DNA from: a bacterium
Lineage (GTDB): Bacteria; Hydrogenedentota; Hydrogenedentia; Hydrogenedentiales; SLHB01
Direction: 5' to 3'
NCBI GenBank assembly: GCA_024231375.1
Contig: JAAEQP010000472.1
Location: forward strand, 1-37,126
DNA: 37,126 nt
In this document: positions 1 through 8,295 of the stretch, piece after piece
How the letters are laid out: the number at the start of each line of letters is the position of its first letter
How positions within the stretch are numbered: position 1 is the first letter of the stretch
Position numbers and translations under genes: made by a program
Notes under the pieces: generated by a model
Databases searched by the model: none
Told to the model about the DNA's origin: nothing
The model's input: only the letters and a program-made list of their open reading frames with translations

Positions 1-1
1 G

Positions 2-70
2 ACCGTGTCCGCATTTACGGTGGCCGTGGTCCTTTTTCAGGTGGGCCGGCTCCTTGGCTTGGGGGCCTGA
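2..70 (+). CDS. 3' end of an unknown membrane-type protein (partial)
   Basis: The frame starting at base 2 stays open to a TGA at 68-70 and reads as 22 mostly hydrophobic residues (TVSAFTVAVVLFQVGRLLGL, then GA). This looks like the last membrane helix of a protein whose start lies outside the window. No family can be named from so short a piece, and a chance open frame is possible. The TGA is followed by a TTCCGGCCGGAA palindrome at 85-96, then the promoter region of the next gene. Confidence 0.35.
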   Translation, partial: TVSAFTVAVVLFQVGRLLGLGA

Positions 71-128
71 CGCCCAGCCCGCGCTTCCGGCCGGAATGCG
101 TTTCGTGATCTTCACCCCGTCCCTGATC

Positions 129-134
129 TATAAT
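129..134 (+). promoter_or_regulatory. Candidate -10 box upstream of the E1 gene
   Basis: A perfect TATAAT lies at 129-134, in an AT-rich pocket of otherwise GC-rich DNA and about 87 bases before the E1 start at 221. I see no good -35 hexamer at 16-18 bases upstream (the best is about TGATCT at 106-111), so this is a probable but not certain sigma-70-type promoter. It would give a leader of roughly 80 bases. Confidence 0.45.
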
Positions 135-220
135 ATTGGCTTCTGCGCGAAAACCAGGAAACGATTGCGAATTGCGTCTGTCGCTGGTAGACAGTCATTT
201 ACAGCAACAAAGGTAATGTC

Positions 221-2755
221 ATGACGAAGAGTCTGATGGTTGTCCCCGAGGAGGCCCGCAAGGGCGGGGTGCTCGAACTTGGCAGCATCCCCATCAACGC
301 CTACGACAAGACGGTCCAGGACGAATTGGACCAGAACCCGGCGATTACGCCCGAATCGTGTCTGCGGATGTACCGCGACATGGTCCTCATTCGTGAGTTC
401 GAGACCATGTTGGACCAGATCAAGAAGCTGGGCGCGTACGAAGGCATCGAATACATACACGCCGGTCCCGCCCATTTATCCATCGGACAAGAAGGCGCGG
501 CCGTAGGCGAGTGCTTCCACCTGGGCGTACACGACCACATTTTCGGCAGCCACCGCAGCCACGGCGAGATTATTGCCAAGGGCATGCGCGCGGTACATGA
601 GCTTCAGGGATCTGGACTGCATCCCATCATGACGGATTACTTTGACGGCGCGATTCTGAAGACCGTTGAAGCCCACGACGCCGATTGGTCGCCCCTGAAG
701 CTGAGCGGAGGCGCCGGCGACCTGACCATGTCGACCGAAGAGGAGGAACTCGGCATCGATTTCCTCTTGTACGGCCTGTTGGCCGAGGTCTTTGGCCGCG
801 ATAACGGGTTCAACAAGGGCATGGGCGGCTCGATGCACGCCTTCTTCACGCCCTTTGGCATCTTCCCGAACAACGCCATCGTCGGCGGTAGCGGCGACAT
901 CGCCGCGGGCGGCGCGCTGTACAAGAAGACCCAGCGGAAGCCCGGGATCGTGGTCGCCAACATTGGCGATGCGTCCATCGGTTGCGGTCCCGTGTGGGAA
1001 GGTCTCGGATTCTCGGCCATGGGGCAGTTCAACAACCTTTGGGACCCGGACTTCAAGGGTGGTCTGCCGATTATCTTCAATTTCATGAACAACTTCTACG
1101 GCATGGGCGGCCAGCCCATCGGCGAAACCATGGGGTTCGATCGACTGGCGCGCATCGGCGCGGCCGTCAACCCGGACAACATGCTTGCCGAATGCGTCGA
1201 TGGAAACAACCCGCTAAGCCTGGCAGACGCGTACCAGCGCAAGATGGCGGCGATCACGGACGGCCGCGGCCCCGTGCTGCTCGAAGTGGTTTGCTACCGT
1301 CAGACGGGCCATTCGCCCAGCGACCAATCTTCGTACCGCGAACGCGACGAGATCGACATGTGGCGGGCCGTGGACCCGATCACGGAGTTTGGCGGCAAAC
1401 TCGTCGATGCCGGCGTGGCCACCCAGGACACGCTCGACGCGGTGGCCGAATACGCCACGCGCAAGGTGGTGAAGGCGTGTAAGTTGTCTGTTGATATGGA
1501 CCTATCGCCTCGCATGGAGCTTGCGCCTCACCAGACCCTCGACACCATCATGTTCTCGAACGACCCTGAAGAGGAACTCCCCGGTCTGGCGCGTGAAGAC
1601 GATGTGCTCATGCCGCTCGAAGAGATTCCGCGGGTCAAGCAGATCGCGAAGAAGGCGCGCTTCGGCCTGGACGCCAACGGCAAGGTTCTGAAGGAATCCA
1701 AGGCCGTCAGCTACCGCGACGGCATGTTCGAGGCCATTGTCCACCACTTCTACAACGATTCGCGTGTGGTCGCCTACGGTGAAGAGAACCGCGACTGGGG
1801 CGGAGCCTTCGCCGTGTACCGCGGTCTCACCGAAGCCTTGCCCTATCACCGGCTGTTCAATTCGCCCATCTCCGAGGGCGCCATCGTTGGTACCGCCGTA
1901 GGGTACGCGCTCGAAGGCGGCCGACCCATCGCCGAGCTCATGTACTGCGACTTCATGGGACGCGCGGGCGACGAAGTATTCAACCAGCTCTCCAAGTGGC
2001 AGGCCATGTCCGGCGGCTACTGCCGGATGCCGGTCGTGTTGCGGGTATCGGTGGGCAACAAGTACGGCGCCCAGCACTCGCAGGACTGGACCGCGCTCTG
2101 CGCCCACATCCCAGGCCTCAAGGTCGTGTTCCCGGCGACGCCGTATTCTGCTAAAGGCTTGATGGCCGCAGCGTTACGCGGGAACGACCCAGTCATATTC
2201 TTTGAAGCGCAACGGCTTTACGACCAGACCGAAATCTTCCACCCGCAGGGCGTTCCTGCTGAGTACTACACCCTCCCGATTGGCCAGGCCGAGGTGCTGA
2301 AGGAAGGGTCCGACCTGACGATTCTGACCTTCGGCTCGACCTTGTACCGGGCCTGGGAAGCCGCGCAACGGATGGAGGCTGAATTCGGCATTTCGGTGGA
2401 ACTCATTGATGGGCAAAGCCTTGTGCCCTTCGACCTCGGTGTCGTATACGAATCGGTCAAGAAGACCGGCAAGATCATCCTGGGCAGCGACGCCTGCGAA
2501 CGGGGCGCTTTCACGCACACCGTGGCGTCGCAAATCACCCAGGCCGCCTTCGACTATCTGGATGCGCCCCCCTGCGTGATTGGCGCGGAAAACTGGATTG
2601 TGCCGCCCGCGGAACTCGAGGACTTCTACTACCCGAGCGTGGAGTGGTTCCTGGACGCCTACCACACGCAGATTCGGCCTCTGCCGGGCTACACGCCCGA
2701 CAGCAACCGCACAGCCGCCGAGACCCTTGCCCGGTCGACGTACGGCGTCGGCTGA
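221..2755 (+). CDS. 2-oxoacid dehydrogenase E1, fused alpha and beta subunits (thiamine diphosphate dependent)
   Basis: This 844-residue protein would decarboxylate a 2-oxoacid (pyruvate, branched-chain or acetoin type) and pass the acyl group to a lipoyl E2. Residues 45-480 are an E1-alpha domain: HRSHGE near 111-116, KGMGGSMH near 199-206, and the thiamine/Mg motif starting at GD 249-250 and closing at NN 290-291. Residues 490-830 are an E1-beta transketolase-type domain (SEGAIVGTAVGYALEGGRP, then KYGAQHSQDW). Fusion of the two chains is known in several bacterial phyla. About 60 extra residues sit between the RSHG motif and the GMGGSMH motif (roughly 125-190). No E2 or E3 gene is nearby, so the substrate cannot be told from context. 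The ATG at 221 has only a weak AAAGG-like ribosome site. The gene ends in a strong terminator and appears monocistronic. Confidence 0.9.
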   Translation: MTKSLMVVPEEARKGGVLELGSIPINAYDKTVQDELDQNPAITPESCLRMYRDMVLIREFETMLDQIKKLGAYEGIEYIHAGPAHLSIGQEGAAVGECFHLGVHDHIFGSHRSHGEIIAKGMRAVHELQGSGLHPIMTDYFDGAILKTVEAHDADWSPLKLSGGAGDLTMSTEEEELGIDFLLYGLLAEVFGRDNGFNKGMGGSMHAFFTPFGIFPNNAIVGGSGDIAAGGALYKKTQRKPGIVVANIGDASIGCGPVWEGLGFSAMGQFNNLWDPDFKGGLPIIFNFMNNFYGMGGQPIGETMGFDRLARIGAAVNPDNMLAECVDGNNPLSLADAYQRKMAAITDGRGPVLLEVVCYRQTGHSPSDQSSYRERDEIDMWRAVDPITEFGGKLVDAGVATQDTLDAVAEYATRKVVKACKLSVDMDLSPRMELAPHQTLDTIMFSNDPEEELPGLAREDDVLMPLEEIPRVKQIAKKARFGLDANGKVLKESKAVSYRDGMFEAIVHHFYNDSRVVAYGEENRDWGGAFAVYRGLTEALPYHRLFNSPISEGAIVGTAVGYALEGGRPIAELMYCDFMGRAGDEVFNQLSKWQAMSGGYCRMPVVLRVSVGNKYGAQHSQDWTALCAHIPGLKVVFPATPYSAKGLMAAALRGNDPVIFFEAQRLYDQTEIFHPQGVPAEYYTLPIGQAEVLKEGSDLTILTFGSTLYRAWEAAQRMEAEFGISVELIDGQSLVPFDLGVVYESVKKTGKIILGSDACERGAFTHTVASQITQAAFDYLDAPPCVIGAENWIVPPAELEDFYYPSVEWFLDAYHTQIRPLPGYTPDSNRTAAETLARSTYGVG

Positions 2756-2778
2756 TCGCACTGACAGAGACGAGTACC

Positions 2779-2826
2779 CATCGGGGGAGCCCGCGCACAC
2801 AAGCGGGTTCCCCCGATGTTTCGTTT
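2779..2826 (+). terminator. Intrinsic terminator after the E1 gene
   Basis: A 16-bp stem (2779-2794 pairs with 2803-2818, with a single G-U pair) closes an 8-base loop and is followed by TTTCGTTT at 2819-2826. It starts 24 bases after the E1 stop codon, so it very likely ends that transcript. Confidence 0.85.
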
Positions 2827-2848
2827 CGACGCATCACACGCGAAAGTC

Positions 2849-3079
2849 GGGGCTGTTGAAGAAGTCTCGGCCTTGGCGCGTAGCCCGCGATACAAGTTGT
2901 CTGCGAAGCCCGCGAAAAGGCCAGGGACAGACCCGTCTTCGTCCGCCTGCGGCGGACTTCGCTGGGGTCAGTCCCGGCGTTTTCGCTCCTGCTCTCGGCG
3001 TTCTCTGAGAGCGCTGCACACGAGGTGCCGGACCGTGGTCGGGCGGGGTGTGAACGAGTGCGAGTTCTTGAACAGCTCC
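2849..3079. mobile_element. Candidate MITE-like element with 15-bp inverted ends
   Basis: GGGGCTGTTGAAGAA at 2849-2863 and TTCTTGAACAGCTCC at 3065-3079 are inverted copies that match at 13 of 15 bases. They bound a 231-bp stretch with no plausible gene and with a 75-nt palindrome inside. CTGTTGAA-type ends resemble termini of some transposase families, so a miniature element moved in trans, or the remains of an insertion sequence, fits. I see no clear target-site duplication. The rest of the stretch, 3080-3210, holds only a small hairpin (GAAAAGG 3187-3193 with CCTTTTC 3203-3209). Confidence 0.45.
2912..2986. repeat. 75-nt imperfect palindrome
   Basis: Three nested arms face each other: GCGAAAA 2912-2918 with TTTTCGC 2980-2986; GGGACAGACCC 2924-2934 with GGGTCAGTCCC 2965-2975 (10 of 11 pair); and GTCCGCC 2941-2947 with GGCGGAC 2951-2957 around a TGC loop. 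The whole could fold as one long cruciform or RNA hairpin. It lies in the middle of the candidate element bounded at 2849 and 3079. It has no T-run and sits over 100 bases after a good terminator, so termination is not its obvious role. Confidence 0.7.
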
Positions 3080-3211
3080 ACAGTCGCGTCTCGTCCGCCG
3101 TCGGCAGACCCGCTTGGAACGGTCTCCGTCTTCGCCCGGAACCTATGTCTTTTATTTACAATACTTACCGCCTTCCTTCGGGAGGGGAAAAGGTGAGGGC
3201 GCCCTTTTCTC

Positions 3212-3241
3212 TTGACGCCATGCTACACGTTAGTGTAGATT
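3212..3241 (+). promoter_or_regulatory. Candidate promoter with operator-like dyad before the ATPase gene
   Basis: TTGACG at 3212-3217 (5 of 6 to the -35 consensus) and TAGATT at 3236-3241 (4 of 6 to the -10) are 18 bases apart. The spacer and the start of the -10 hold the dyad CTACAC 3223-3228, GTTA, GTGTAG 3233-3238. A protein bound there would block the polymerase, so repression is plausible. The ATPase start codon follows 40 bases downstream. Confidence 0.4.
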
Positions 3242-3281
3242 TTAGGGGCAGTTTATTGCGCTTGTGTGAGGAGAATTTACT

Positions 3282-4775
3282 ATGAGCCTTGAGCTTGTCC
3301 CGCAGTCCGCCGTCATCGCCATGCTCCGACGCGTCAACCCGTGGTGGTCCGGCAAGCCCATTCCCGGCGTGCCTGAAACACCCCGTGACGCGCTCGCCTC
3401 CGTGACGGAGCAGATCAGCGACGCGTCCACCTCGAGCGCTCTGATGCTTGAGGGACCTCGAGGCGTCGGCAAGACGACCATGCTCCTCCAGGCCGCACGA
3501 AAGATCCTGTTCGACGGCGTGGCCCCGGAGCAGGTCGTGTACGCCAGCTTCGATCATCCGGTGTTCCGGGCGGCGGGGCTGGCGGCCGTAGTGGACGCAT
3601 GGCGCAATCTAACGCCGAAACCGGCGACCTCCGTCTACTTCCTGCTCGATGAAGTGCAGTATGTGGAGGACTGGGACGCATGGCTGGCCAAACGGCCGGA
3701 CCTGCCGGGCACGGTTCATGTGCTCGGCGCGCGGTCCGCGCGTCCGAAGGCCCCGGCCGGCGGCGAAGAGGCGTGGCAGACCATCCAGTTGACCACTCTG
3801 ACCATCCGCGAGTACCTGGCGGAGGTGGTGGCCGATCCGCCCGACATGCCGGAACTCGATTCGCTCCGGGCGCTCACCCGGTGGAAGTCCGTGGACTTTG
3901 AACGCGCGGCCGCCCAGGCCGAACCCGCGCTGGCCTACTTCAACGACCTGATGATCTGCGGCGGGCTTCCGGAAACGCTGGGTATCACGTCCGTCGAGGA
4001 AACGCAACAGGTGCTGCGCGAGCGCGTCGTCGAACGGGCACTGAAGTGCGACCTCACCTCACTCTACGGCGTACGCCGGATTGCCGAATTGGAACGGCTG
4101 TTCCTCTTGCTCTGCATGCAGGACGCGTCCGTACTCGACATGCAGGAGGTGAGTCGGCTTCTGGGCATCTCGAAGAACACCGCTCGTAGCCATTTGGATC
4201 TGCTCGAAGCCGCGAACCTCATCTACCGGTTGCCCCAGTTTGGATACGGCACCGAAGTGTTGCGCGGCAAAGAGAAAGTGTTCGTGCGCGACCCGGCAAT
4301 CGCGTTGAGCGTGCTCATGCTCGGACACGATGTGCTTGAAGACACGGCACGGACCGCAGCCGCGGCGGAGAGTTGCGTGTTCAAGCACCTCGCGGCGCGG
4401 TATCCCGCCGGCGGTCCCACGTTCTCCTACTGGCGCGGCAAACCGGGCGAGGAAGTGAGCGTTGTCGCCACAGGCAGCGCCCAGAGCCGTCCCTTCATGG
4501 TGCGCTACGCCGACGGCCCGCCCGACCAGGCAGCGTTGAAAGGTCTTCGTCGATTCTGCAAAGACAAAGACGTCAAACTGGCCTACGTCATCACCAAACG
4601 TCTGCAAGACTTCGGACCTATTCCCCTGGAAGACCCCGACCGTGGCGTGTCCGACGAACTACCAACGCGTTGCGTCATGGTGCCGGCGTTGCTCTTCTGC
4701 TACTGGATGTCCCAGTCCAACGGGTCTGAAGAGCCGAAGAAGAAGGCGGGCTGGTTCCGGGGATTGCGGAAGTAG
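3282..4775 (+). CDS. AAA-family ATPase with DUF4143-like C-terminal part
   Basis: The protein has 497 residues. An ATP-binding domain carries a Walker A motif (GPRGVGKTT, 58-66) and a Walker B motif (VYFLLDE, 118-124). A winged-helix-like segment follows at about 283-320 (LLGISKNTARSHLDLLEAAN), then a C-terminal domain like that of the DUF4143 ATPases. Members of that broad family are common in bacteria and archaea, and most have no known role; some behave like toxin-antitoxin or accessory-region genes. At nearly 500 residues it is longer than the usual 380-420. The ATG at 3282 follows GAGGAG at good spacing. The gene stands alone, between a promoter with a dyad and a dispersed repeat, and ends in TAG. 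Confidence 0.8.
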   Translation: MSLELVPQSAVIAMLRRVNPWWSGKPIPGVPETPRDALASVTEQISDASTSSALMLEGPRGVGKTTMLLQAARKILFDGVAPEQVVYASFDHPVFRAAGLAAVVDAWRNLTPKPATSVYFLLDEVQYVEDWDAWLAKRPDLPGTVHVLGARSARPKAPAGGEEAWQTIQLTTLTIREYLAEVVADPPDMPELDSLRALTRWKSVDFERAAAQAEPALAYFNDLMICGGLPETLGITSVEETQQVLRERVVERALKCDLTSLYGVRRIAELERLFLLLCMQDASVLDMQEVSRLLGISKNTARSHLDLLEAANLIYRLPQFGYGTEVLRGKEKVFVRDPAIALSVLMLGHDVLEDTARTAAAAESCVFKHLAARYPAGGPTFSYWRGKPGEEVSVVATGSAQSRPFMVRYADGPPDQAALKGLRRFCKDKDVKLAYVITKRLQDFGPIPLEDPDRGVSDELPTRCVMVPALLFCYWMSQSNGSEEPKKKAGWFRGLRK

Positions 4776-4828
4776 GGGGGCTGTCGGCGTTCGGCTCTCC
4801 GCTGTCAGCCTGATGGAACGACCATTCG

Positions 4829-4914
4829 CGTCATCCTGAACGAAGTGAAGGACCTCGTTGAGCCAGTGGATGTGCTGTGGCAAGAGATGCTTCGCGTTCG
4901 CTCAGCATGACGGG
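4829..4914. repeat. Interspersed inverted repeat (CGTCATCCTGA type)
   Basis: The left arm begins CGTCATCCTGAACGAAGTGA at 4829. The right arm ends in GCGTTCGCTCAGCATGACGGG by 4914, which is its inverted, diverged copy. Sequences of this kind (GTCATCCTGAGCGAAG...CTCAGGATGAC) recur between genes in many GC-rich environmental genomes. I recognise the type from general knowledge; copy number in this genome cannot be seen here. It fills most of the 204-bp gap between the ATPase and GNAT genes. Confidence 0.65.
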
Positions 4915-4979
4915 TTGGGGATGATTCCGGGGTTTGAAAGGCAGTGCCGGGCGGACCAAGTACGTTGGAGCACTGATAC

Positions 4980-5501
4980 ATGAACGCCGACACGACATTC
5001 GAAACGGAACGGCTCACCCTTCGTCCGTTCACGATGGACGACCTCTCTGCTGTATTCGAGCGGACATCCGACCCCGAGGTGATGCGGTTCCACGACGGTC
5101 CGTTAACGATGGGAGACACGCGGGCAGGACTGGAATCGGTTATCCGGCACGCCACTGACGCAGCGCCATTCGGCATACGCGCGGTCGTCGTGAAGGCCAC
5201 GAACCGCAACGTGGGATTCTGCAATCTCGGTTCGTTGCCCCGGCTCGAAGGAAGTCCCGTCGAGATCTCGTACGACATCGTGCGCGATTGCTGGGGCAAC
5301 GGGTACGCCACCGAGGCCGCGGCCCGGCTCATCCGGCACGGGTTCGAGGACATGGACCTCCCCGAAATCATCGCCGTCGTCAACCCGCTGAACGTCGCGT
5401 CGGCCCGCGTCGTCGAAAAGCTTGGATTCGCGGTGCGCGAGCAGATTGAATGGCCTGGGCAGGATTTGGTGGACTTGTATGTGCGGGGACTCAATGCCTA
5501 G
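4980..5501 (+). CDS. GNAT-family N-acetyltransferase (RimJ/RimL-like)
   Basis: This 173-residue protein is a single GNAT domain that would move an acetyl group from acetyl-CoA to an amine on a protein or small molecule. The opening ETERLTLRPFTMDDL is typical of the RimJ/RimL branch. The acetyl-CoA motif A is RDCWGNGYATEAA, followed by the late NVASARVVEKLGF segment typical of the family. GGAG at 4967-4970 lies 9 bases before the ATG at 4980. No partner gene nearby points to the substrate. Confidence 0.85.
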   Translation: MNADTTFETERLTLRPFTMDDLSAVFERTSDPEVMRFHDGPLTMGDTRAGLESVIRHATDAAPFGIRAVVVKATNRNVGFCNLGSLPRLEGSPVEISYDIVRDCWGNGYATEAAARLIRHGFEDMDLPEIIAVVNPLNVASARVVEKLGFAVREQIEWPGQDLVDLYVRGLNA

Positions 5502-5599
5502 TTTGCTCTTCAAGTCGATTCTGCGCAGAATGCGCGATCGGCCTGCAATGGAGTATTGTGTATTCGAAAAGGCCCGAAGCAAGCGGAAGGGCAACGCCA

Positions 5600-6175
5600 A
5601 TGGCAGCTGACGATGTAGAAACGGCCGTCCCTCTTGGAGCGGGCCTCAAGGAGCATCACGAACGCATCCAAACATTCCTTGACTTGGCGAGGGAGACCAA
5701 GGACCAAGTGATTGAGTTCCGTCTCCATATGGCATGTGTGTACTCAGCGCGCGCCATCGTGGAACTCATCCTAGAAGCTGCTCACAAAGGGCGCATCAAC
5801 GCGTCACGCGAAGACCTTAAGGTATCCTTGCTGGATAGGTTGCGTTGGTTCAACCTTATTGAGCGAATTCGGATACACGACTTCCACAGGTTTGGGGTAC
5901 GCCCGCCTCACCCAGAGATGCATGGCTTCTTCCTGGGTGGTCCGCTCACCCTCACAGCGCGAAGCGGAACCGCATTATACAGATTCTCGGCCGATAAGCC
6001 AGAGACAGAGACCACAGGGGGCTCAAGCATTGCGGGGCAGCGACCACTCGTTAGTAGTGACGGTCGCTTCTTCGATGAAGATACGAGCACGTTTGTCGGG
6101 CTCAAGCGAATCATCGAGGACTTCCTTCTGGATGTCCCAGAGGTGATCAGGGAGTTTGAGGACAGTGTGAGCTAG
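5600..6175 (+). CDS. Hypothetical protein, 191 residues
   Basis: I do not recognise this family. The frame is open from 5450, but that would overlap the GNAT gene. The ATG at 5600 with GGAAGG ten bases upstream is the natural start and gives a sensible N terminus (MAADDVETAVPLGAG). The first 110 residues look helical (EHHERIQTFLDLARETKDQV, later ARAIVELILEAAHKG). An R-x4-H pattern (RIHDFH) sits near residue 92, which recalls HEPN-type nucleases but is far from proof. The DNA is less GC-rich than its surroundings: by hand count 28 of 60 bases at 5821-5880 are G or C. It lies just before a second unknown gene with the same character. Confidence 0.6.
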   Translation: MAADDVETAVPLGAGLKEHHERIQTFLDLARETKDQVIEFRLHMACVYSARAIVELILEAAHKGRINASREDLKVSLLDRLRWFNLIERIRIHDFHRFGVRPPHPEMHGFFLGGPLTLTARSGTALYRFSADKPETETTGGSSIAGQRPLVSSDGRFFDEDTSTFVGLKRIIEDFLLDVPEVIREFEDSVS

Positions 6176-6314
6176 CACGCGCACGGCTTGTAGCGCCCGT
6201 GTCGTGGAGTAGCTGAGCTTCACCGTGCGGGAGCGGAGCAAGTGGCTCGGGCGGGGCCTTAGACTCAACGTGTATCTATGGACGGTTACCGAGCTCGACA
6301 GAAGGAGTACAGAT

Positions 6315-7175
6315 ATGGCGTTTCCAACAGGGCTGCTGAGTAGGAAGTTCCGGCATCTCGGGTATCGACAGGAGGTCGCGCCTGTCGCGGAGAGGGCCAT
6401 GGCGGACTTCGTACTGGGGCTTTCGGTCAATTCCACGCAAGTCGTTCTGGGTGTGTATGACATCGCCGCAAACGGCTTCTACAAGTGCAGCGTTTCCGAG
6501 TTCCTGAAGCAGGTTCCCAAGAACCTGTCCTTCCCGCTTGACTTCACGCCGGTGCTCACCCCCTACGTATCGGACCACTTCGATCACTTGGTCAAGTCAG
6601 CAAGCACCGAACAGATTGTTGGTGCCTTTGTCGGATACTACATCGCGCGCCTCCCCGCGCTCATGCTTCGCGGCAGATTCAAGGACTGGCCGAAACGCGT
6701 AGGGCCGTCCGAGGAGGACGTGATTAGAACGGCTGTCCGTTGTACGGGGCTGCTTGAGGAGCACTTCCCTGCTGCGGCGGAGAGACTCGTTCGTGAAGGC
6801 CCTGAAGACCACCGGAGCATCTACTGTCGACTCGCTGCCGGCAAGCGCATGGCGAGGAGACACGAACTCGAAGACGAAAGGATGTTGGAGTTCCTCTACT
6901 ACTGCGACGCCGATATTTGGAACGCTGTCTCCTTGCTTCCTGGCATGAGGGAGAGTTCGAATGTGACTTCCTTCGTCACGGAGACCGTCACACGCGACTT
7001 CAGGAGGTATTGGGACAGCTTCCGTCTGGATTACATGGACACACTTCGTCACTGGAGCTATGCCAACGCGTTTGAAGGCACGAAGATTCTCATGCCGCGG
7101 GGGGACTTCTGGGAGGATCTGGAGGCAAGGCTTGACCAGCGGCACCCGGTTCTGGGATTTCATGCATCTGTGTGA
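6315..7175 (+). CDS. Hypothetical protein, 286 residues
   Basis: The family is not recognised. The start is set by GAAGGAG at 6301-6307, seven bases before the ATG at 6315; the open frame from 6225 lacks such a site. The product appears soluble, rich in Arg, Glu and aromatic residues, with no signal peptide or clear membrane helix. Helical stretches include EEDVIRTAVRCTGLLEEHF and DFRRYWDSFRLDYMDTLRHW. It follows the other unknown gene after 139 bases, and the two may belong together, though the gap leaves room for a separate promoter. Both look like recent arrivals between housekeeping-type genes. Confidence 0.6.
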   Translation: MAFPTGLLSRKFRHLGYRQEVAPVAERAMADFVLGLSVNSTQVVLGVYDIAANGFYKCSVSEFLKQVPKNLSFPLDFTPVLTPYVSDHFDHLVKSASTEQIVGAFVGYYIARLPALMLRGRFKDWPKRVGPSEEDVIRTAVRCTGLLEEHFPAAAERLVREGPEDHRSIYCRLAAGKRMARRHELEDERMLEFLYYCDADIWNAVSLLPGMRESSNVTSFVTETVTRDFRRYWDSFRLDYMDTLRHWSYANAFEGTKILMPRGDFWEDLEARLDQRHPVLGFHASV

Positions 7176-7310
7176 CCGTAATCTGTCGGCAGCTGATGGA
7201 GGAGCGGCACCGAAGGAAGTCTCCTCGGCTTCAGGCTTCCTGTGTCCGCAATGTCGCCGTTTGGGCACATGTCCTGAGTCTGATGCCTCACAAGGTTGAC
7301 TCGACCAGGA

Positions 7311-8264
7311 ATGGGAGGCGAGCCCCGGTTGATCGTGCTGCGCAAACATGATTTCGCAGAAATCCTGTCCCGCTACCGTCTCGGCGGTTACGTGAATGCG
7401 GAGCCGTTTGCGACGGGCGCGGTTCAGGTCAACGTGCGGTTAACGACGACCAAAGGGCTGTACGCGCTGAAGTGGTACCGGAACCGATCGCGCGAGCGTG
7501 TTCAGTTCGAGGTCCACATACTGCGTTTCCTTGAGAGGCGGTCATTTCCCGCGCCCATTCCCGTCCGTGACGCAAGCGGCGCGTACGTGGGGGAGCACAA
7601 GGGCAAGCCCTACGCGATCTACACCATCGTGCCCGGAGCCCACGTCGAGAAGCCGCGAAGGGCACACCTTGAGCAGTTGGCCGCGTGCGCTGCGAACCTG
7701 CACCGGGTGTCGCGTGGGTACAGGCCGCCGGCCTTGGCGTCGGCACGCATGGATACTCGGCAGTTTCTCTGGAAAGCTGCTCAAGCAGAGGCCCGCAAAC
7801 TTGGCATGAACGCGAACGCCAAGGCGAAACTCCGGTGGATGCGCGACCAACTGGACGCTTTGCGACTGCCCAACTCGCTGCCGAAAGGCATCTGCCATTA
7901 CGACTACCATCACTCCAACTTCCTGTTCACGAAAGGGCGATTGTCAGGGCTGGTCGACTTCGACGATGCGCGGCACGCGCGACTGGTGTTGGATGTGGCA
8001 AATCTGCTGGACTACTGGACTTGGGCGCATGGCAAGGGCGTCGATTTCAGTCGGGCCCGGCAACTCCTGCGCGAGTACACGAAGCACCGACCGCTGAACG
8101 AGGCCGAGAAACGGCATCTCTTCGACGCGTGGAAGGCACAGATTCTGCTCGACAAGGTATACTTCTTCGGACGGGGTCAAGCGGACGATTTCTACGAGAA
8201 GCGGAAGATTGAGCAACTGGATGGCGTGGGGCGTACTGGGTTTGAGAGGAGCGTGTTCGGCTGA
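7311..8264 (+). CDS. Phosphotransferase of the APH / homoserine kinase II fold
   Basis: This kinase-fold protein (317 residues from the ATG at 7311) carries the nucleotide-site Lys54 (ALKWY), a Glu67, the catalytic-loop pattern H196-x-D198 to N203 (HYDYHHSN) and the metal-binding DFD at 216-218. These are the hallmarks of aminoglycoside/choline/homoserine kinases. The spread-out homoserine kinase II style N terminus (LRKHDFAEILSRYRLG) favours a ThrB-like or related small-molecule kinase over drug resistance. The start is unsure. TTG 7296 has an AAGG directly against it; ATG 7311 has AGGA directly against it; TTG 7329 has GGGAGG (7313-7318) ten bases upstream and fits the family's usual N terminus best. 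It may be co-transcribed with the carbonic anhydrase gene 31 bases downstream. Confidence 0.8.
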   Translation: MGGEPRLIVLRKHDFAEILSRYRLGGYVNAEPFATGAVQVNVRLTTTKGLYALKWYRNRSRERVQFEVHILRFLERRSFPAPIPVRDASGAYVGEHKGKPYAIYTIVPGAHVEKPRRAHLEQLAACAANLHRVSRGYRPPALASARMDTRQFLWKAAQAEARKLGMNANAKAKLRWMRDQLDALRLPNSLPKGICHYDYHHSNFLFTKGRLSGLVDFDDARHARLVLDVANLLDYWTWAHGKGVDFSRARQLLREYTKHRPLNEAEKRHLFDAWKAQILLDKVYFFGRGQADDFYEKRKIEQLDGVGRTGFERSVFG

Positions 8265-8295
8265 CAGGCGAGCCGTGCGCGGTTGAGGAATCAAG

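Noticed and set aside
2912..2986. Second terminator of the E1 gene
   Set aside because: No T-run, and a much better terminator lies at 2779-2826.
7296..8264. Aminoglycoside resistance kinase
   Set aside because: Only the fold-level motifs are shared; the N terminus fits the homoserine kinase-like branch better and no resistance context is present.
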